64,000 bases of DNA from Steromphala cineraria (taxonomy: Eukaryota; Mollusca; Gastropoda; Trochida; Trochidae). The position numbers and the translations under genes are program-made. Positions 11,686 through 22,567 of the stretch are shown in pieces. The notes under the pieces were generated by a model. That model was not told the DNA's origin. It saw only the letters and a list, made by a program, of their open reading frames with translations, and ran no database searches. Numbering within the stretch: position 1 is the first letter of the stretch; each line of letters starts with the position of its first letter. The stretch is taken from positions 65,976,575 through 66,040,574 of the forward strand of contig OU744725.1 in NCBI GenBank assembly GCA_916613615.1. Direction: 5' to 3'.

Positions 11686-12108
11686 TTCTTATTGAATCAC
11701 ACTGTTTTATTCGGCTGATACTATAATGAGAAATAGCCAGGTTATGTAAAGGTTCGAGACCCTGATAGGAAGGAAAAGCCTGAGATTCAAAATTGTCCTT
11801 GTAAACCGTCTTACAAGATTGTAAGTAATATATCCAATATCTCAACGAGTGTTAGTCCCTTGAATCGGATATAACGTTTTTTAAGCACTGTTTAAGCTAG
11901 AAGGTTAATAATTGAAGTGTGTGTGACCTTGATCTGCGACCTTGGTGGAGCAAAGGAAACGGAAGGTTATAGATCACTAAGAATGTGAATGAGGTGATAC
12001 GGATTTGATACATTCAACTATTAATCATTTCAAGTTTAAATCAAATAGAACCATTTATTATATGACTAGTGGTGAAATACCGACATCTATCAAAGTCAAT
12101 AAATAGAG

Positions 12109-12990
12109 GTTATCATGTTCGTGTGTTTTGGGATCGTAAATATCCTGCATTAGGAAAAGACATTGTAGTTTACGAGCCTTGGCGAACCAACTACATAGTG
12201 TTTATTCCTAATGCAGGATATTTACGATCTCAAAACACACGAGCATGATAACTTCTTTATCATACAATGTCATTTTAAAATTTAATTCGAAAAATGCCTG
12301 ATAATACTATTCTGATAGATGAAATTGTTTTAAGATTCGCGCATTGATATATGCAAATGAATAGAGCAATGACTGACGGTGAATTGACAAAATATAATTC
12401 CTCCTTATATATGCCTTTCATTGCCGTTTGAGTTTGTTTTGAAATTTTAAAAATGTATAAAATACAATGATTTTAAAAATTAGACACATTTTAAATGGTC
12501 TTTGGAGGGATCGAACTGACGTTCTTTAATCCGACGTCATCGAGAGTCTGTGGATTTCCGAATCCAAACTAAACAATATTAAAGTAAAGAACTCCGAAGA
12601 TGGGTAAATGACGTGTTTGAACATGAGACTTGAACTGCCTTTGGTACCTGTGAGTAAAATTGTTCGGTCGGCTTCATTCAAATCGTGAGGACAGTGTTTT
12701 AGCACTGCTAATCTTTCATATGGCTAAAGACCCATACAGTTTTGTTGTTATTTCTTACATTAATGTTTATGCAATGCATCATTCATATTGCAATGCCTCT
12801 CTCCGTTACTAAAGGCGTTCAAAATGTTGACGCTTGTGACGTCATCGGAATTTTCAAAAGAAGTTCCGACCTTGACCTTTGAAATTTGCATCGGTATCCG
12901 TATATGACCCTTAGCCACGCCCAACGGATATCGAAAATAGCTTTATTATGCCGAGAACACTATCCATTGTATGATAAACCGTGTTATATA
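12109..12990. mobile_element. Dispersed repeat with terminal 48-bp hairpin arms, copy 1
   Basis: 12109-12252 is a foldback (arm GTTATCATG...TGCATTAGGAA, mirrored by TTCCTAATGCA...CATGATAAC). Beyond it, blocks near 12335-12420 and 12865-12985 ('aaatataattcctcc', 'gatatatgcaaatg', 'atccgtatatgaccc', 'ttattatgccgagaac') match the second copy at 31490-31957 in opposite orientation. Copy 1 has about 400 bp extra in the middle. Element class unknown. Confidence 0.7.
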
Positions 12991-13424
12991 CCTCTAGGTC
13001 CATTTAACACTATTTGAAGCGAGTTTTTATTCCGGTAGAACATACCAGTGAAGGGGATTAGGGCCTTACAGAGTGGGTCTTTTTGTGTATAATAACCTGC
13101 TTTAAAGGCCTTATACGAACTAAAGCTCTCCCGGCCGGGTATTAACCATCACAAGGCCCTCCAAATAATTGTCTTCATATAACTAGTACGTTTTTGAGTA
13201 AACGTCATTATTTGTACTTACCGTCGACGACTCACCGTAGCCCATTTATTGCCTATCAACTATCTCTCGACCAATAACACAGAAAAACAATACGGGAGTT
13301 ACCTGCTCATCCCCTCCGCGCCACCTATGGTCACGTGACCAAACCTCATCCAATCTACCTGGAGCCAGTGAACGCTAGAGCGATCCTACTCGCAGGAGGG
13401 GAGGCATGGGTGGGAATAAAGATT

Positions 13425-13516
13425 TGTGAGTCGTCGGATGAAAGTACAAATAATGACGTTTACTCAAAAACGTACTATTATTTAACGTACTATAGCGTCT
13501 CCGACTCATCGTAGCC
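13425..13516. repeat. DIRS internal complementary region (circle-junction copy)
   Basis: Contains, head to tail, the complement of the right outer end ('acgtactatagcgtctccgac') and of the left outer end ('aaacgtcattatttgtac'), meeting near 13479-13481. This places the element ends at about 13185 and 16505. Confidence 0.8.
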
Positions 13517-13749
13517 CAGACTACCACAGAGGGTGAAGGGCTGCGAGAGCAAGGCGGCAGGAGAGCAGGTACTCCCCTCACTATCGTCTAACTAAAGGTG
13601 GGTGCACAGGTGCCCTGCTAAGGAGGGAAGCCCGCCCCGACCAAGAAGAAAGAACAAACGAGACACGGAGGTGCTATGCAAAGTTTATTGAATAAACCAA
13701 CAGAACGCGAGAAGGACCAATCGATGAGCTGCGACCCCTCTGGGGGGAG

Positions 13750-14560
13750 CAGAACCCGCAGTGCGGTGCTGAGCGAACACCTGTGGCCCCAACCTGGCCA
13801 CGCCCGCAAGGTCTTCCTTGGACAAGTCTCGGAGGTAGTGGTTAGCGAAACTATGCCGGACTTCCAGAAACAGCCCGACATGATGTCCGCTACAGGGATG
13901 TTGCTGTGGAAAGCCATAGTGGCCGAGATCGCTCTGATCTCGTGAGGGTTAGCACGAGCTGGCGGTGATAACTCCTTGGCTTAATAGGCGTCAAGGATAG
14001 CGGACCGCAGGTAGACGCCCAAGTGACGTTTGTCTATCTCCTTTGTGCTCTGCTGGGAGTAAGGTAGAAAAAGTCTCCTCCTCCCTTGGCGGAGAGAACG
14101 CGTGCGTTCTGCGTAAACCTGAAGAGCTCGGACAGGACAGAGGAGTCTGCTGTCCTCGTCCGTGGGGGAGGCTGAGCAAGTGCTCGAGGACAATCGCTAG
14201 GTCCCACTCGGGAGGTCTCGGTTTGAGCCGCCCGTCCTCCTGACGGTAAGTCCTTATCACTTCCTTAAGAACAGAGATGTCCACAGAGGTGTCCCGCTTG
14301 CGTAAGACCGACATGATTGCCGCTAAGTGGGTGTTAATAGAGGAGGCCTTAAGTCCCCTACCCTCCCGGAGGTGCACTAAGTACTCCGCCACCTGGGGAA
14401 TCGTCGCTATCTGGACGTCCCAGCCCTTGTCAACACAGAAGGTGGCAAATGACCCCCACTGTACGTCGTACAGCTTGCGAGTGGAGACACGCTGGGCAGA
14501 GGAAACCGCGGCTGCGACTTTCTTAGAGTAGCCCGCCCGTTACAGCCCCTTTTCGAGACA
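13750..14560 (-). pseudogene. DIRS tyrosine recombinase, internally deleted
   Basis: The N-terminal arm/core-binding part (SAQRVSTRKLYDVQW, LKASSINTHLAAI) and the family block PRPPEWDLAIVLEHLLS are present. Only about ten residues later comes CPVRALQVYAERT, so the roughly 90-100 residues that normally separate them, with the first catalytic Arg, are gone. Further on, HEIRAISA (H-x-x-R), CFWKS and NHYLRDL (likely nucleophile Tyr) remain, but in shifted frames (near 14190, 13980 and 13850). In intact elements this enzyme integrates the circular DNA. This copy should be inactive. Confidence 0.8.
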
Positions 14561-14732
14561 AGCCAAGCGTGAGGATCCAGAACTTGCGGGTTCTCGTGCA
14601 ACCTCCCGCTTTGCTCGCTCACTTAGAGATTCCATCTGAGAGGTATGGGGATTGGGTCCTCCTGACACATCCTCCGGAGAGGAACGAACCAGGGCCTCGC
14701 TGGCTAGAGGGGAGCTATCAAGATGAGCCTGA

Positions 14733-16228
14733 TCAACCGGGTCGCCTTGATCTTCGCTTCCACTTGATTGAGAATGCTCGGGGGAGTGGGAGGGAGTGGG
14801 CTGACCCCGAGACTCCCCGGAGATTGCTACGAATCCCAACGGGGATGTTGGTCCGACCGAGGAACCCGTCCCTACGTAGGTTGGTGATCCCTGCCGAGAT
14901 ACATCCCGCGCTGAGCATGACCTGCGCCAGGCCACCCGCCACGGAGCCGAATGCACGGTAAAGGGCCGGGGCTCCCTTCTCCATTTCTGCCTCCCTACCG
15001 AAGGCCGCCATTGTCTGACAGGCGTGAGCGACCGCGTTCGCGGTCCCCAAAATAGACCTGGCCTCCTTGTCCAGGTGGACCAGATGAGCGTTCGAGACGT
15101 GGTGAGCGGTCGAGGGCGAAGCGACCCGTCTGATATCCTCGTCCGAGACTGAAGGATTGAGAGGGATAGGGGGGTCCGCCACCGGAAGGGTGGACCGCTG
15201 ACGGTTGGTCAGAACAAGGGGGGGAATAAGCTTGCCCTGCGCGGCAGCCGAGATCGCCGAAACGAAATCTTTCCCCGCCGTGTCAAACATCCGATGAGGG
15301 GGAAAGACCTGTCTCGATCATACGAGCCCGCTTGATGGAGGACTGTGATTCGTCCACCTCCTGAAGGAAAAACCCCGCCCATTCCGCCACCGCGTCCATC
15401 TTATCGGCTGCTTCCAAACCCAACGAGCTTCCACCCCCTCCCTCGGTGATAGGAATGAGGGGAGGGTTCGTCGTGTCCACGAATTAGAGGTCCGAGAGGC
15501 CTGGAGACACGAGGGGGTGGACCTGTAACTGGCGAAAACTTCCGAGGAGCGGAGAGTAACCCTGCGGCCGGAGCGAGAGGAGGTGGAGGGAACAAAGGAG
15601 TGGACCCTACTACCGGAGGGGGAGTCTCCTCCCAACGTACATTAGCGGGGGGAGTGGCCCCTCTGGCGTCTTGCATCCCTGTCACCATGTCCTTGACGGA
15701 CGCAAGCAATTGCGCGGGAGGCCGCCTCATGGAAGGGAACTCGGTCCCCCGACTTCTTCTTCCTCTTCTTCGATTTTTTCCGTACGCGGTGACGAACGGG
15801 TTGACGGGGGGGAGGGGGGAGGACTGACCTCCGTGATAGGCACCGTCCGAAACGGAACCCCCTTCGTCCGCCTCGAACTCCCTAGTATCTTCCGAGATGA
15901 CGAGCTCCTCCGATGGGGAGGTGATGGTGGACGAGGCCGGCGGGAGCCCGGGGTTGCGAACCCTACGTTTCGCACATATATCGTCTCTTTCACTCTTCCT
16001 CAAGGCCTGGAGGTAGAGCTTAAAAGCCTCCGGAGAGAGGGACTTGCACTCTTCACACCTGTCTTGCAAGGAGCAAGCGGAGGTGCAGGAGCGACAGAGG
16101 GAGTGGGTGCATGTGTCCCCGACTTCCTTAGTTCGCATCGCCCGCAAAAACCAGGGTACATCGCAGGGTCGCGCGATACTAAGTGACCTGCCTGGTCCCA
16201 CAAGCAGAAAACAACAATCTACCTCCAA
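14733..16228 (-). pseudogene. DIRS gag-like region, frameshifted
   Basis: 16228-15401 is open and includes a Cys cluster (CRSCTSACSLQDRCEECK) followed by SPEAFKLYLQALRKSERD and a basic/Pro-rich stretch, as in gag-like proteins of DIRS elements. The frame changes at about 15480-15400 (piece with AADKMDAVAEWAGFFLQEVD) and again near 15290. The piece 15290-14733 is Ala-rich and helical (AHHVSNAHLVHLDKEARSIL). The protein would assemble nucleic-acid particles in an intact element. Frameshifts make it non-functional as it stands, unless part is expressed as separate ORFs. Confidence 0.65.
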
Positions 16229-16614
16229 ATAACAATTTGGAAGGTAGACCTGAGGTAAGAGAAGGCACTCTTACTCCCAAGGATAATGGAAAAGAGAAAA
16301 GTCACAGTTAAGTCTAAATAAGGCAAGATAACTTCGAGAGCGCTCAGAGACACAACCGATCACTGAGCGACAGGAAGTTGGAATGAGGTTTGGTCACGTG
16401 ACCATAGGTGGCGCGGAGGGGATGAGCATGTTATTGGTCGAGAGATAGTTGATAGGCAATCAATGGGCTACGGTGAGTCGGAGACGGTATAGTACGTTAA
16501 ATAATATATGTTAAACACAAGTTATTTGTTATATTAAATTCAAAGTCTTTCTAAGTTTTACTCATGAAAAATAACTCTGAAACAAATTTTCAAACTGCAA
16601 ATGTTTTGGCAATA

Positions 16615-16690
16615 TGCCGTCTCGAACCCGTGTTTACCAGGCTTGCCAATCCAAAGCCGACGGTCATACCCACTACACCACAACGGATGA
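16615..16690 (-). repeat. tRNA-like SINE relic
   Basis: On the minus strand, box A-like TGGTGTAGTGG and box B-like GGGTTCGAGAC lie at tRNA spacing. The anticodon arm does not fold into a standard 7-base loop, so it is a SINE head or decayed tRNA copy rather than a working tRNA gene. Confidence 0.45.
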
Positions 16691-17039
16691 GATGGTTGAA
16701 GAGCATTCTTAGACGCTTTTATAACAAGGGTCATATTTTGGTCCCTGTGATATTTTATGAACGTTACTCCTTTTACATTAACTTTTAATCAACGCAAAAT
16801 AATCATAAAACAAGACCCGTAGATAATGCTTTGGACCGTCATGTGATAATTGATTTCAGGAGTGTGTTTGATTGAACCACATTATATTCTAGATGGTAAA
16901 CCTTAAACGCTTAGCTTCGAGGGAGCTTGACAAACCATAAAAGTGATTATTTGTAATATGTTTCGCTATATAAGATAGATAACATCCTTTTCCTCGGGCG
17001 TTCTAGCTAACGCGCACTCGGGCCTTCCCTAGGGCAAAG

Positions 17040-17245
17040 GCCTCTCTTTGCGAGAACACCCTCTCAAAAGGGTGTTATCCATTACTTATCCATCAGTCAT
17101 AAGTGACAATAACAATGGAACACTAGTGACTGATAACAACAATGGTCTGACATCATCGCACAATGCTCTGACGCAATGTCACGCCCATGACGTCATGTTG
17201 TTGCTTAGGCGACGGCCTTTCTTTGAAGCTGACTCAACGTAAATT
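17040..17245. repeat. CRE-bearing dispersed repeat, copy 1
   Basis: Contains TGACGTCA near 17189, tgacatca and related half sites, plus 'ttgttatcagtcac' and 'ccctaggg' blocks seen also near 44640-44765. Borders unclear. Confidence 0.45.
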
Positions 17246-17965
17246 CGCTTCAACTTTGATAGAAATAGAACGATTAAAATTTAATCATAAAATAAATAAA
17301 CAAATTGTGTTTTCTTGAAAAATACCATGTTTAAATCAAATAGAACCATATATTACTAGAAGTTGCCGTTGAAAAAAATATATTCAAATGATAAATATCT
17401 TTATGCTATATTTATTGGTTTATGTTATCCTTGAAAATATAGCCAACATAGACTCCATTTAAACGGCCACTTACATGTGTATACTACCCGGTGTTACGTT
17501 TGTTCGTTAGTAACCTAAAAAGAAATTCCATGATATCTTGGAATCATCGCCGAAAAGGTCACCACTGATTATTTTCATAAAGTAATGACTAGTATTTAGA
17601 AAAGTTATTTAAGCATGTTTAAAACAAGAAACGCCAGACTGAATTTTCAGCTGAATTGGCTAGTCAGTCAGCTGTTGGCGGGACCAGTGCTGGCGGTGTT
17701 GCCTGATTTTGAAGGTGTGGGTCAAATCCTGCAAGGTACTAGATCCAACAGAGACACCAGCAGTTGTATTGTTGTAGATAATGTGACCCTTGATAAACTA
17801 ATGTTGCATTTGTTGTCTATGTAAATGACATTTATCTCTAATACATTCAGCTGTGGGAGCTGTGCAAATCAAATTCTATCAGAGAGGCATTGAATGTAAC
17901 AACAGAGCGAAGTACACTAATTTGAACTCTTGCAGATATTTTGATTGGATGGTGCTTTGTACGTA

Positions 17966-18553
17966 AACCCATGGGCAAAAGAAACGCTGGGTATTTTCAA
18001 ACGAAGGATTAACAAATTATGTATGCCATGTAAATTCGATTTCAAATGTGTTTGATAAAAAAAAAGTATTTGGAGAATTGTTCATAATTTTAACCATGAT
18101 GGCATGGAGCGTTTTGTACTGTGGTTGTCTAAACACTATTGGGGTGCTAACATCGCTGTTTTCAAGTACTTTTTTGATAATAATTATTTTGAAAATAAGT
18201 TTGAACTTCGGAAATGTATATCAGAAGTTTATTTGAGATACTGTCAATGAAAAACATCCACTTGATATGTGACATTGATATGTCTTCCCGTTATAACGTC
18301 TATAAATATGCAAAAAATGATCAATTTGGCTCTCTTATCCTGCTTATTTAAGGAGATAGCAAATTGATGATTTTTTGACACGCGTTTTCAAAGGCGCCAT
18401 GCAAAAACATCAACACAAAATGATTAAAACAAGGCAAACATAGTTGAGTTGACTGCTAAGGAAACTTTGCCACTCTGTTTTATTCACATTTATCGTACAT
18501 GGAATAAAATATCCTGACATTTATGTAACCAGCGTTTCTTTTGCCCGTGAGTT
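17966..18553. mobile_element. Tc1/mariner-like MITE (588 bp), diverged
   Basis: TIR 'GGGCAAAAGAAACGCTGG' on both ends, flanked by TA. The internal 'tatttaaggagata' block is shared with the elements at 19699 and 32022. No coding potential. Lies in the stalk-to-membrane intron of gene 1. Confidence 0.75.
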
Positions 18554-18685
18554 TAGACTATTCAAATCACCAAAAATACAGGATGTCTCCTGAATCTACA
18601 TGCAGTGTTGTTACTATTAGCACAAATGATAAGATAAAGATTCAAACAGGCTCTATGGACTTGTTATTTGTCAGAGCATATTTAC

Positions 18686-18862
18686 CAAATACATCCTGTG
18701 TTGACGAGTCGACTGCAGTGTTCCTGGAAGTACCTGCTGCAGGACTGGTCTGTTGAGTCAGACCCGGCGCCGTCGTGCTGGTAGATGTAGTTGTGGTACA
18801 GTCCAGCACGGAGGAGGGTGTGAAGACTTCTGTCACTCCGCAGTTGACTGACATCTTGTCTC
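18686..18862 (-). CDS. Gene 1 exon 4: Ser/Thr-rich stalk
   Basis: Acceptor ...CTGTTGACCAG with a pyrimidine-rich tract, incoming phase 1. The protein begins DKMSVNCGVTEVF and then runs into TTTTSTSTTAPG and QQTSPAAGTSRN, a mucin-like stretch suited to O-glycosylation just outside the membrane. The favoured donor is TTTG|GTAAAT (exon end 18686). An upstream CAG|GTACTT (exon end 18734) leaves the same phase and could give a shorter stalk by alternative splicing. Both join the transmembrane exon in frame. Confidence 0.7.
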
Positions 18863-19236
18863 CTGGTCAACAGGGAGTGTAGGGTAGCAGAGACCGATTT
18901 ATATTTATCTTATTACAATAGACGCCGTCCACCTTCTTACTTAAATTACGGTAAAATATGCAAAATTAAGTTTACATTATTTACCTACTTAATTATCAAA
19001 GCATTTTTGAAAAAGAACAGCGTTCAATTTGGGTTGATTTAACATTTCTCTTTTTCCCGGCTCAAAGATGACATTCTTCCTTTAACACTGACTCAATGCT
19101 GATTCAGTAGAACGTTTGTCTTGAAAAGTTTTATTCAAGTCGGATTGGACAAACCAGCCAATCTGCCACCGGATCTCCTACATGTCAAGGAGCTACTGCC
19201 AATCGTGCTTCTATATCTACTGTGAATGTAACTTAC

Positions 19237-19587
19237 CTGAGACGTCTATCCAAGCAAAGCTATCAGGCGTTGATGACGTCACTGTCAATGTGACGTAGAT
19301 TGACGACGTCAAGCTGGTATATCGTTGTCGATATTGAAGATTGTTGTTGTCGTCGCAGTCAACGACGGTCGTAGTTCCCCCGTCAATAATTTTGACAGAC
19401 TGTTGGCAGATTCCGCCACTTTTTGACAAACGTAAATCGATGAGGCCAACAACTACCCCTGCTGAACAGGAAGTGATGAAACAGGTACCCGAAGATGATG
19501 ACGTCATAGCGTTCGGGAAGCCTTCGTTTGAAATGTACGCTTCAGTTGCAACCGTTTTGGAGGCAACCACGTTGAATTTCAATATAT
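19237..19587 (-). CDS. Gene 1 exon 3: CUB-like module
   Basis: Acceptor GGTTTAGGTGCAG, donor CAG|GTAAGT, phase 1-1, 351 bp. It contains a CUB-like order. First comes AYISNEGFPN (like the I.S..YP opening) and a C..... SC pair. Then the hydrophobic strand GVVVGLIDLRL, a C then VKIIDGG (compare the usual L.I.DG) and a C. It ends with SLTSSIYVTLTVTS and SFAWIDVSG as the final strands. Four cysteines match the two CUB disulfides. CUB modules mediate protein or glycan binding outside the cell. Calcium-site acids typical of many CUB domains are not obvious. Confidence 0.75.
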
Positions 19588-19698
19588 CTGCACCTAAACC
19601 GGACAGTTTTAAGAAATCTGCTTTAAAACGATTGATTTTATCAATTTAAGTCCACAACACAATGTCATATTGGTGACTTAATAAAATAACGATACATA

Positions 19699-20110
19699 CA
19701 CTCAGGGGCAAAAGAAACGATACCAACTTTTCAAAATAGTACTTAACAAAATCATGTTGTAAATTAAATGCGACTACGAACCCTTGAGATATGCACATCC
19801 ATGTAAGTTGTGAAAAAGTGCTCACAATTTCAAACATCAAAGTATGCTACTTATAATTGCACGACTTTTCAAATACAAGAGGGGTCCCAAGCAGCTTTTT
19901 CAATGTTAAGTTTGGTCATAATCTTTGCATTTGGAATAAAAATTATGGAAGTTATAAATTCGATAAATTAAAGATATCATCAATATAAAAAAAACCTTGA
20001 TAGAAATAAAAAAAGTCATGCTTTTTATCTGAACGTTAGTTTAAAAATCAGCAAAAGGGCCATTTTCACTATCCTATCTCGTCTAGTTAAGGAGATTTTT
20101 AAACTTAGTT
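19699..20110. mobile_element. Tc1/mariner-like MITE, right-truncated
   Basis: Starts after TA with CACTCAGGGGCAAAAGAAAC and is alignable to the full copy at 32022-32608 through 'ctcgtctagttaaggagatt' near 20090. The right TIR is missing. Confidence 0.75.
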
Positions 20111-21090
20111 TTGTTAAAGACGTGTTACATTGTTTCTATACTTGATATTGTTGAATGTCCTGCAAGAATATGCTCCAGAATAATAACTTATATAGTCATT
20201 TGTAGGATTCAAAGACATTATTTCAAAGACAAAGGATTATTTCATTGAAATATTTGATTTGAAAAGTCCGTGATTAACAAAATGTTCATGTTTACGAAAA
20301 AATAAAAATAATGAAAGTTTTCCTTTTATTTATTCTCAAAATGTAGAAATTCGATAATATGATTGATTGATAACGAACACCATGACATAATTCACTGATG
20401 ATTAACGCCATCGCAGTCGACGAGGACTCCTTGTTAGATCATGGCTGCTGGGTATTTAACAAGACCAAATAAAATGCAAAACTCGAAAATTGTCAATTAT
20501 AAAACGCAAAATTTGTTTTTAAATGAAAGAGCAAAACCTCCCTGTTGTTGTCGGCGATTTACATTAGTCCAATAATGATAACTGTTAACTCAATGCACTG
20601 GATAAATTTTGTTAAAAAATAAAACGATGAAAATATTATAAAAACGATTAATGAATCATCGTTTGGTGAAATTTAGTACAACATGGTGGACTATTAAAAA
20701 CTGTTGGTGCTATGTATAACGAACTACTATTATAAACTTAATGAACCTAACATTAAAGTGAAAACCTAATTTCCTTAATTTTAAGACAGAGATCCCTTGA
20801 ATGATCCCTTCCGTATGTAGTGTAGCAAATACCTCGTATACCTAAGGTCAACACACTTTGTCTCTTTAAACATTATTGTCAATGCTACCGTTACGTAAAA
20901 CAAAATCATTCATCAAACACGTTTTTCACTATATTGAGCAATTTACGGTTGGTTATTTTCATGGCATCATTGTTGCAAAGGTACAACGTATATCACCTTG
21001 CCAAAACCTTTTAAATTTCTAATTTATTTGTGGTTCATGCACATGACGTCAAATTTCAATTATTATGCATTCTTATACATAGAGTTCTTT
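20111..21090. other. Intron sequence of gene 1, nothing recognised
   Basis: AT-rich. No exon with good borders and no repeat structure seen. Confidence 0.4.
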
Positions 21091-21114
21091 TAAAGTAATA
21101 CATAGAGGATATCT

Positions 21115-21745
21115 GTCTTTTCTTGACTAATACCATGTTTATCTGATCGAGTGAGGTAGAAAGTTTATATTTTCACGAATGGCGCAGTAACTTTTCTACG
21201 TCGCGAGATGAGATAAACATGGTATTTGACGAGAATTGACAGATATTCTATTCATTATATGATGAAATCCTTATAATTACGTCAAAAACGGCTAATTTCA
21301 AGTTGAGCGGCCGCTTGGAAGAGCCTGTTACCGCGGTAACAGTTTGACGTCATATAAGTTTCATGACGTCAGACCATTGTTACATGACGCAAAAACTCTT
21401 GAAATTGACGTCACTCGAGTGGGGGTAAATCACCTGAACTGATAGAACAGAGTATCTCACCCTCAATCATATAAAAAATGTTTTTATTGTATACGAGGGC
21501 TGTCATATCGGGATTGTTGATACCCAAGGGGAAATTATCGCTTTTTCATTATGACCTCATCATTAAAAAAGGCTTTGTTTTAGAAAGGTCCGCCTCTGCT
21601 TGGAAGAAGATTAAGCTTTTTCCTCGAATTTTGGAACAACGGCGATAAACAGGCTAGTTTTACGACACTTGCACATATTAACCAGTACTAAATAATTATA
21701 TTAAGGCACTCGTGTCGTAAACAAATAGAATGTCATGGGCATTCA
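21115..21745. repeat. Composite foldback/CRE repeat
   Basis: An inverted repeat spans 21117-21243 (arms around 'AATACCATGTTTATCT' and 'AGATGAGATAAACATGGTATT'). 21340-21410 holds four TGACGTC(A) sites. 21655-21740 holds a second mirrored pair around 'ttacgacact'/'gtgtcgtaaac', followed by 'atgtcatgggca'. The last block and the CRE cluster recur at 44490-44765. Confidence 0.6.
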
Positions 21746-21793
21746 TAGAATGTTTTCTATATACGATATACATTACTCATATTAATTACTCAC

Positions 21794-22171
21794 TTCTGAT
21801 GCAGTTGTAGTCCATGCTCATAATGTGACTATCAGTCATATATGAACTGCCACAGGTTGGCAGAACCCGCTGCCAGTCCGTCCCAACATCACACTCGATC
21901 TTGCCTGTACATTCCACGTACGGCACACGTTTAGTAAGATCGAACTGAAGCGAACAGTCGCCTTCCTCAACCTGAATACAAATAGGATCGTAGACGGTAC
22001 CAGTTTGGATGACCACAGGACACCCTAAGCTTAACTTCTTGGATGTAACATACATGCCTCTCACGGCCATGACAGTAGGGTAGTCACATCGTGGTCTCAT
22101 CACAGTCTCATGGGTGTTACCGTAGCCTCGTGTCTCTGTCTTGTACACATCTGGGAGACAGGTGTATAGGT
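21794..22171 (-). CDS. Gene 1 exon 2: Cys-rich, SUEL/rhamnose-lectin-like module
   Basis: Bounded by acceptor TTCTTTGTTCCAG and donor GTGAGT, phase 1-1, 378 bp (126 codons including split ones). It starts with LYTCLPDVYK and has nine cysteines. The order 'RC..PTVMAVRGMYV...C...C...C...VECTGKIECDV...PTCG...MDYNCI' follows the layout of SUEL-type (galactose/rhamnose-binding) lectin domains: a V(I)xAxY strand near the start, the CxGxxxC pair and a closing YxC. The usual YGR and DPC motifs are changed, so sugar binding is not assured. Phase 1-1 is typical of shuffled extracellular modules. It could be another Cys-rich module; the domain name is a pattern-based inference. Confidence 0.75.
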
Positions 22172-22567
22172 CTGGAACAAAGAACATTGATAATGATAAT
22201 GATAATGCAAATGGGACCAGGAGTTGCGGGGCAAGAGATTGTCGTATCGATATACAGGTTCATAAACTCGTATCAATACTACGATGAATCAGTATAAAAG
22301 ATTAAACTAAAATATTCATAAGCCTACTATAAAATGAAATTATATCAATATGATGTTTTCATCATCAGGTGCACTAAGGGAGGAATTGGTGGAACAAATG
22401 TTGAGCTGACATTTTATTTTATGACAGAATTATTAACAGGACACATTTCGCAACAAACTTCCAGAAGTCGTGGGTAGGAGATTGTTAAGAACAAACAGAT
22501 TCCGTCATTCATTTGTACCAGCTGGCATTAAAACTTTTAACAACAGTTGATTTTAAACATGTACATA

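Larger units (their letters stand above)
13185..16505 (-). mobile_element. DIRS-type tyrosine-recombinase element, internally deleted
   Basis: The ends carry inverted repeats. 13185-13360 and 16380-16505 share, in mirror image, the blocks 'gactcaccgtagccca', 'ttgcctatcaactatctctc' and 'ggtcacgtgaccaaacctca'. A region at 13425-13516 joins sequence complementary to both outer ends, the internal complementary region diagnostic of DIRS retroelements. Coding runs on the minus strand: a gag-like part, then a tyrosine recombinase. The reverse transcriptase/RNase H expected in DIRS is absent and no target duplication is seen, which is normal for DIRS. The GC content is visibly higher than the flanks. 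It sits in a gene 1 intron. Confidence 0.85.

Noticed and set aside
13676..16186. Plus-strand open frames across the DIRS element
   Set aside because: They are antisense to the gag-like and recombinase frames, which show recognisable motifs. The GC-rich sequence keeps shadow frames open.
17615..17824. Possible exon (either strand) with a Pro-rich minus-strand frame near the stalk exon
   Set aside because: The only acceptor-like site gives a phase incompatible with gene 1, and stops follow quickly.
21786..22187. Treating the minus-strand frame at 22187 as an intronless gene starting MFFVPD
   Set aside because: The first residues overlap a strong acceptor (TTTGTTCCAG) and the last overlap a GTGAGT donor, so it is an internal exon.
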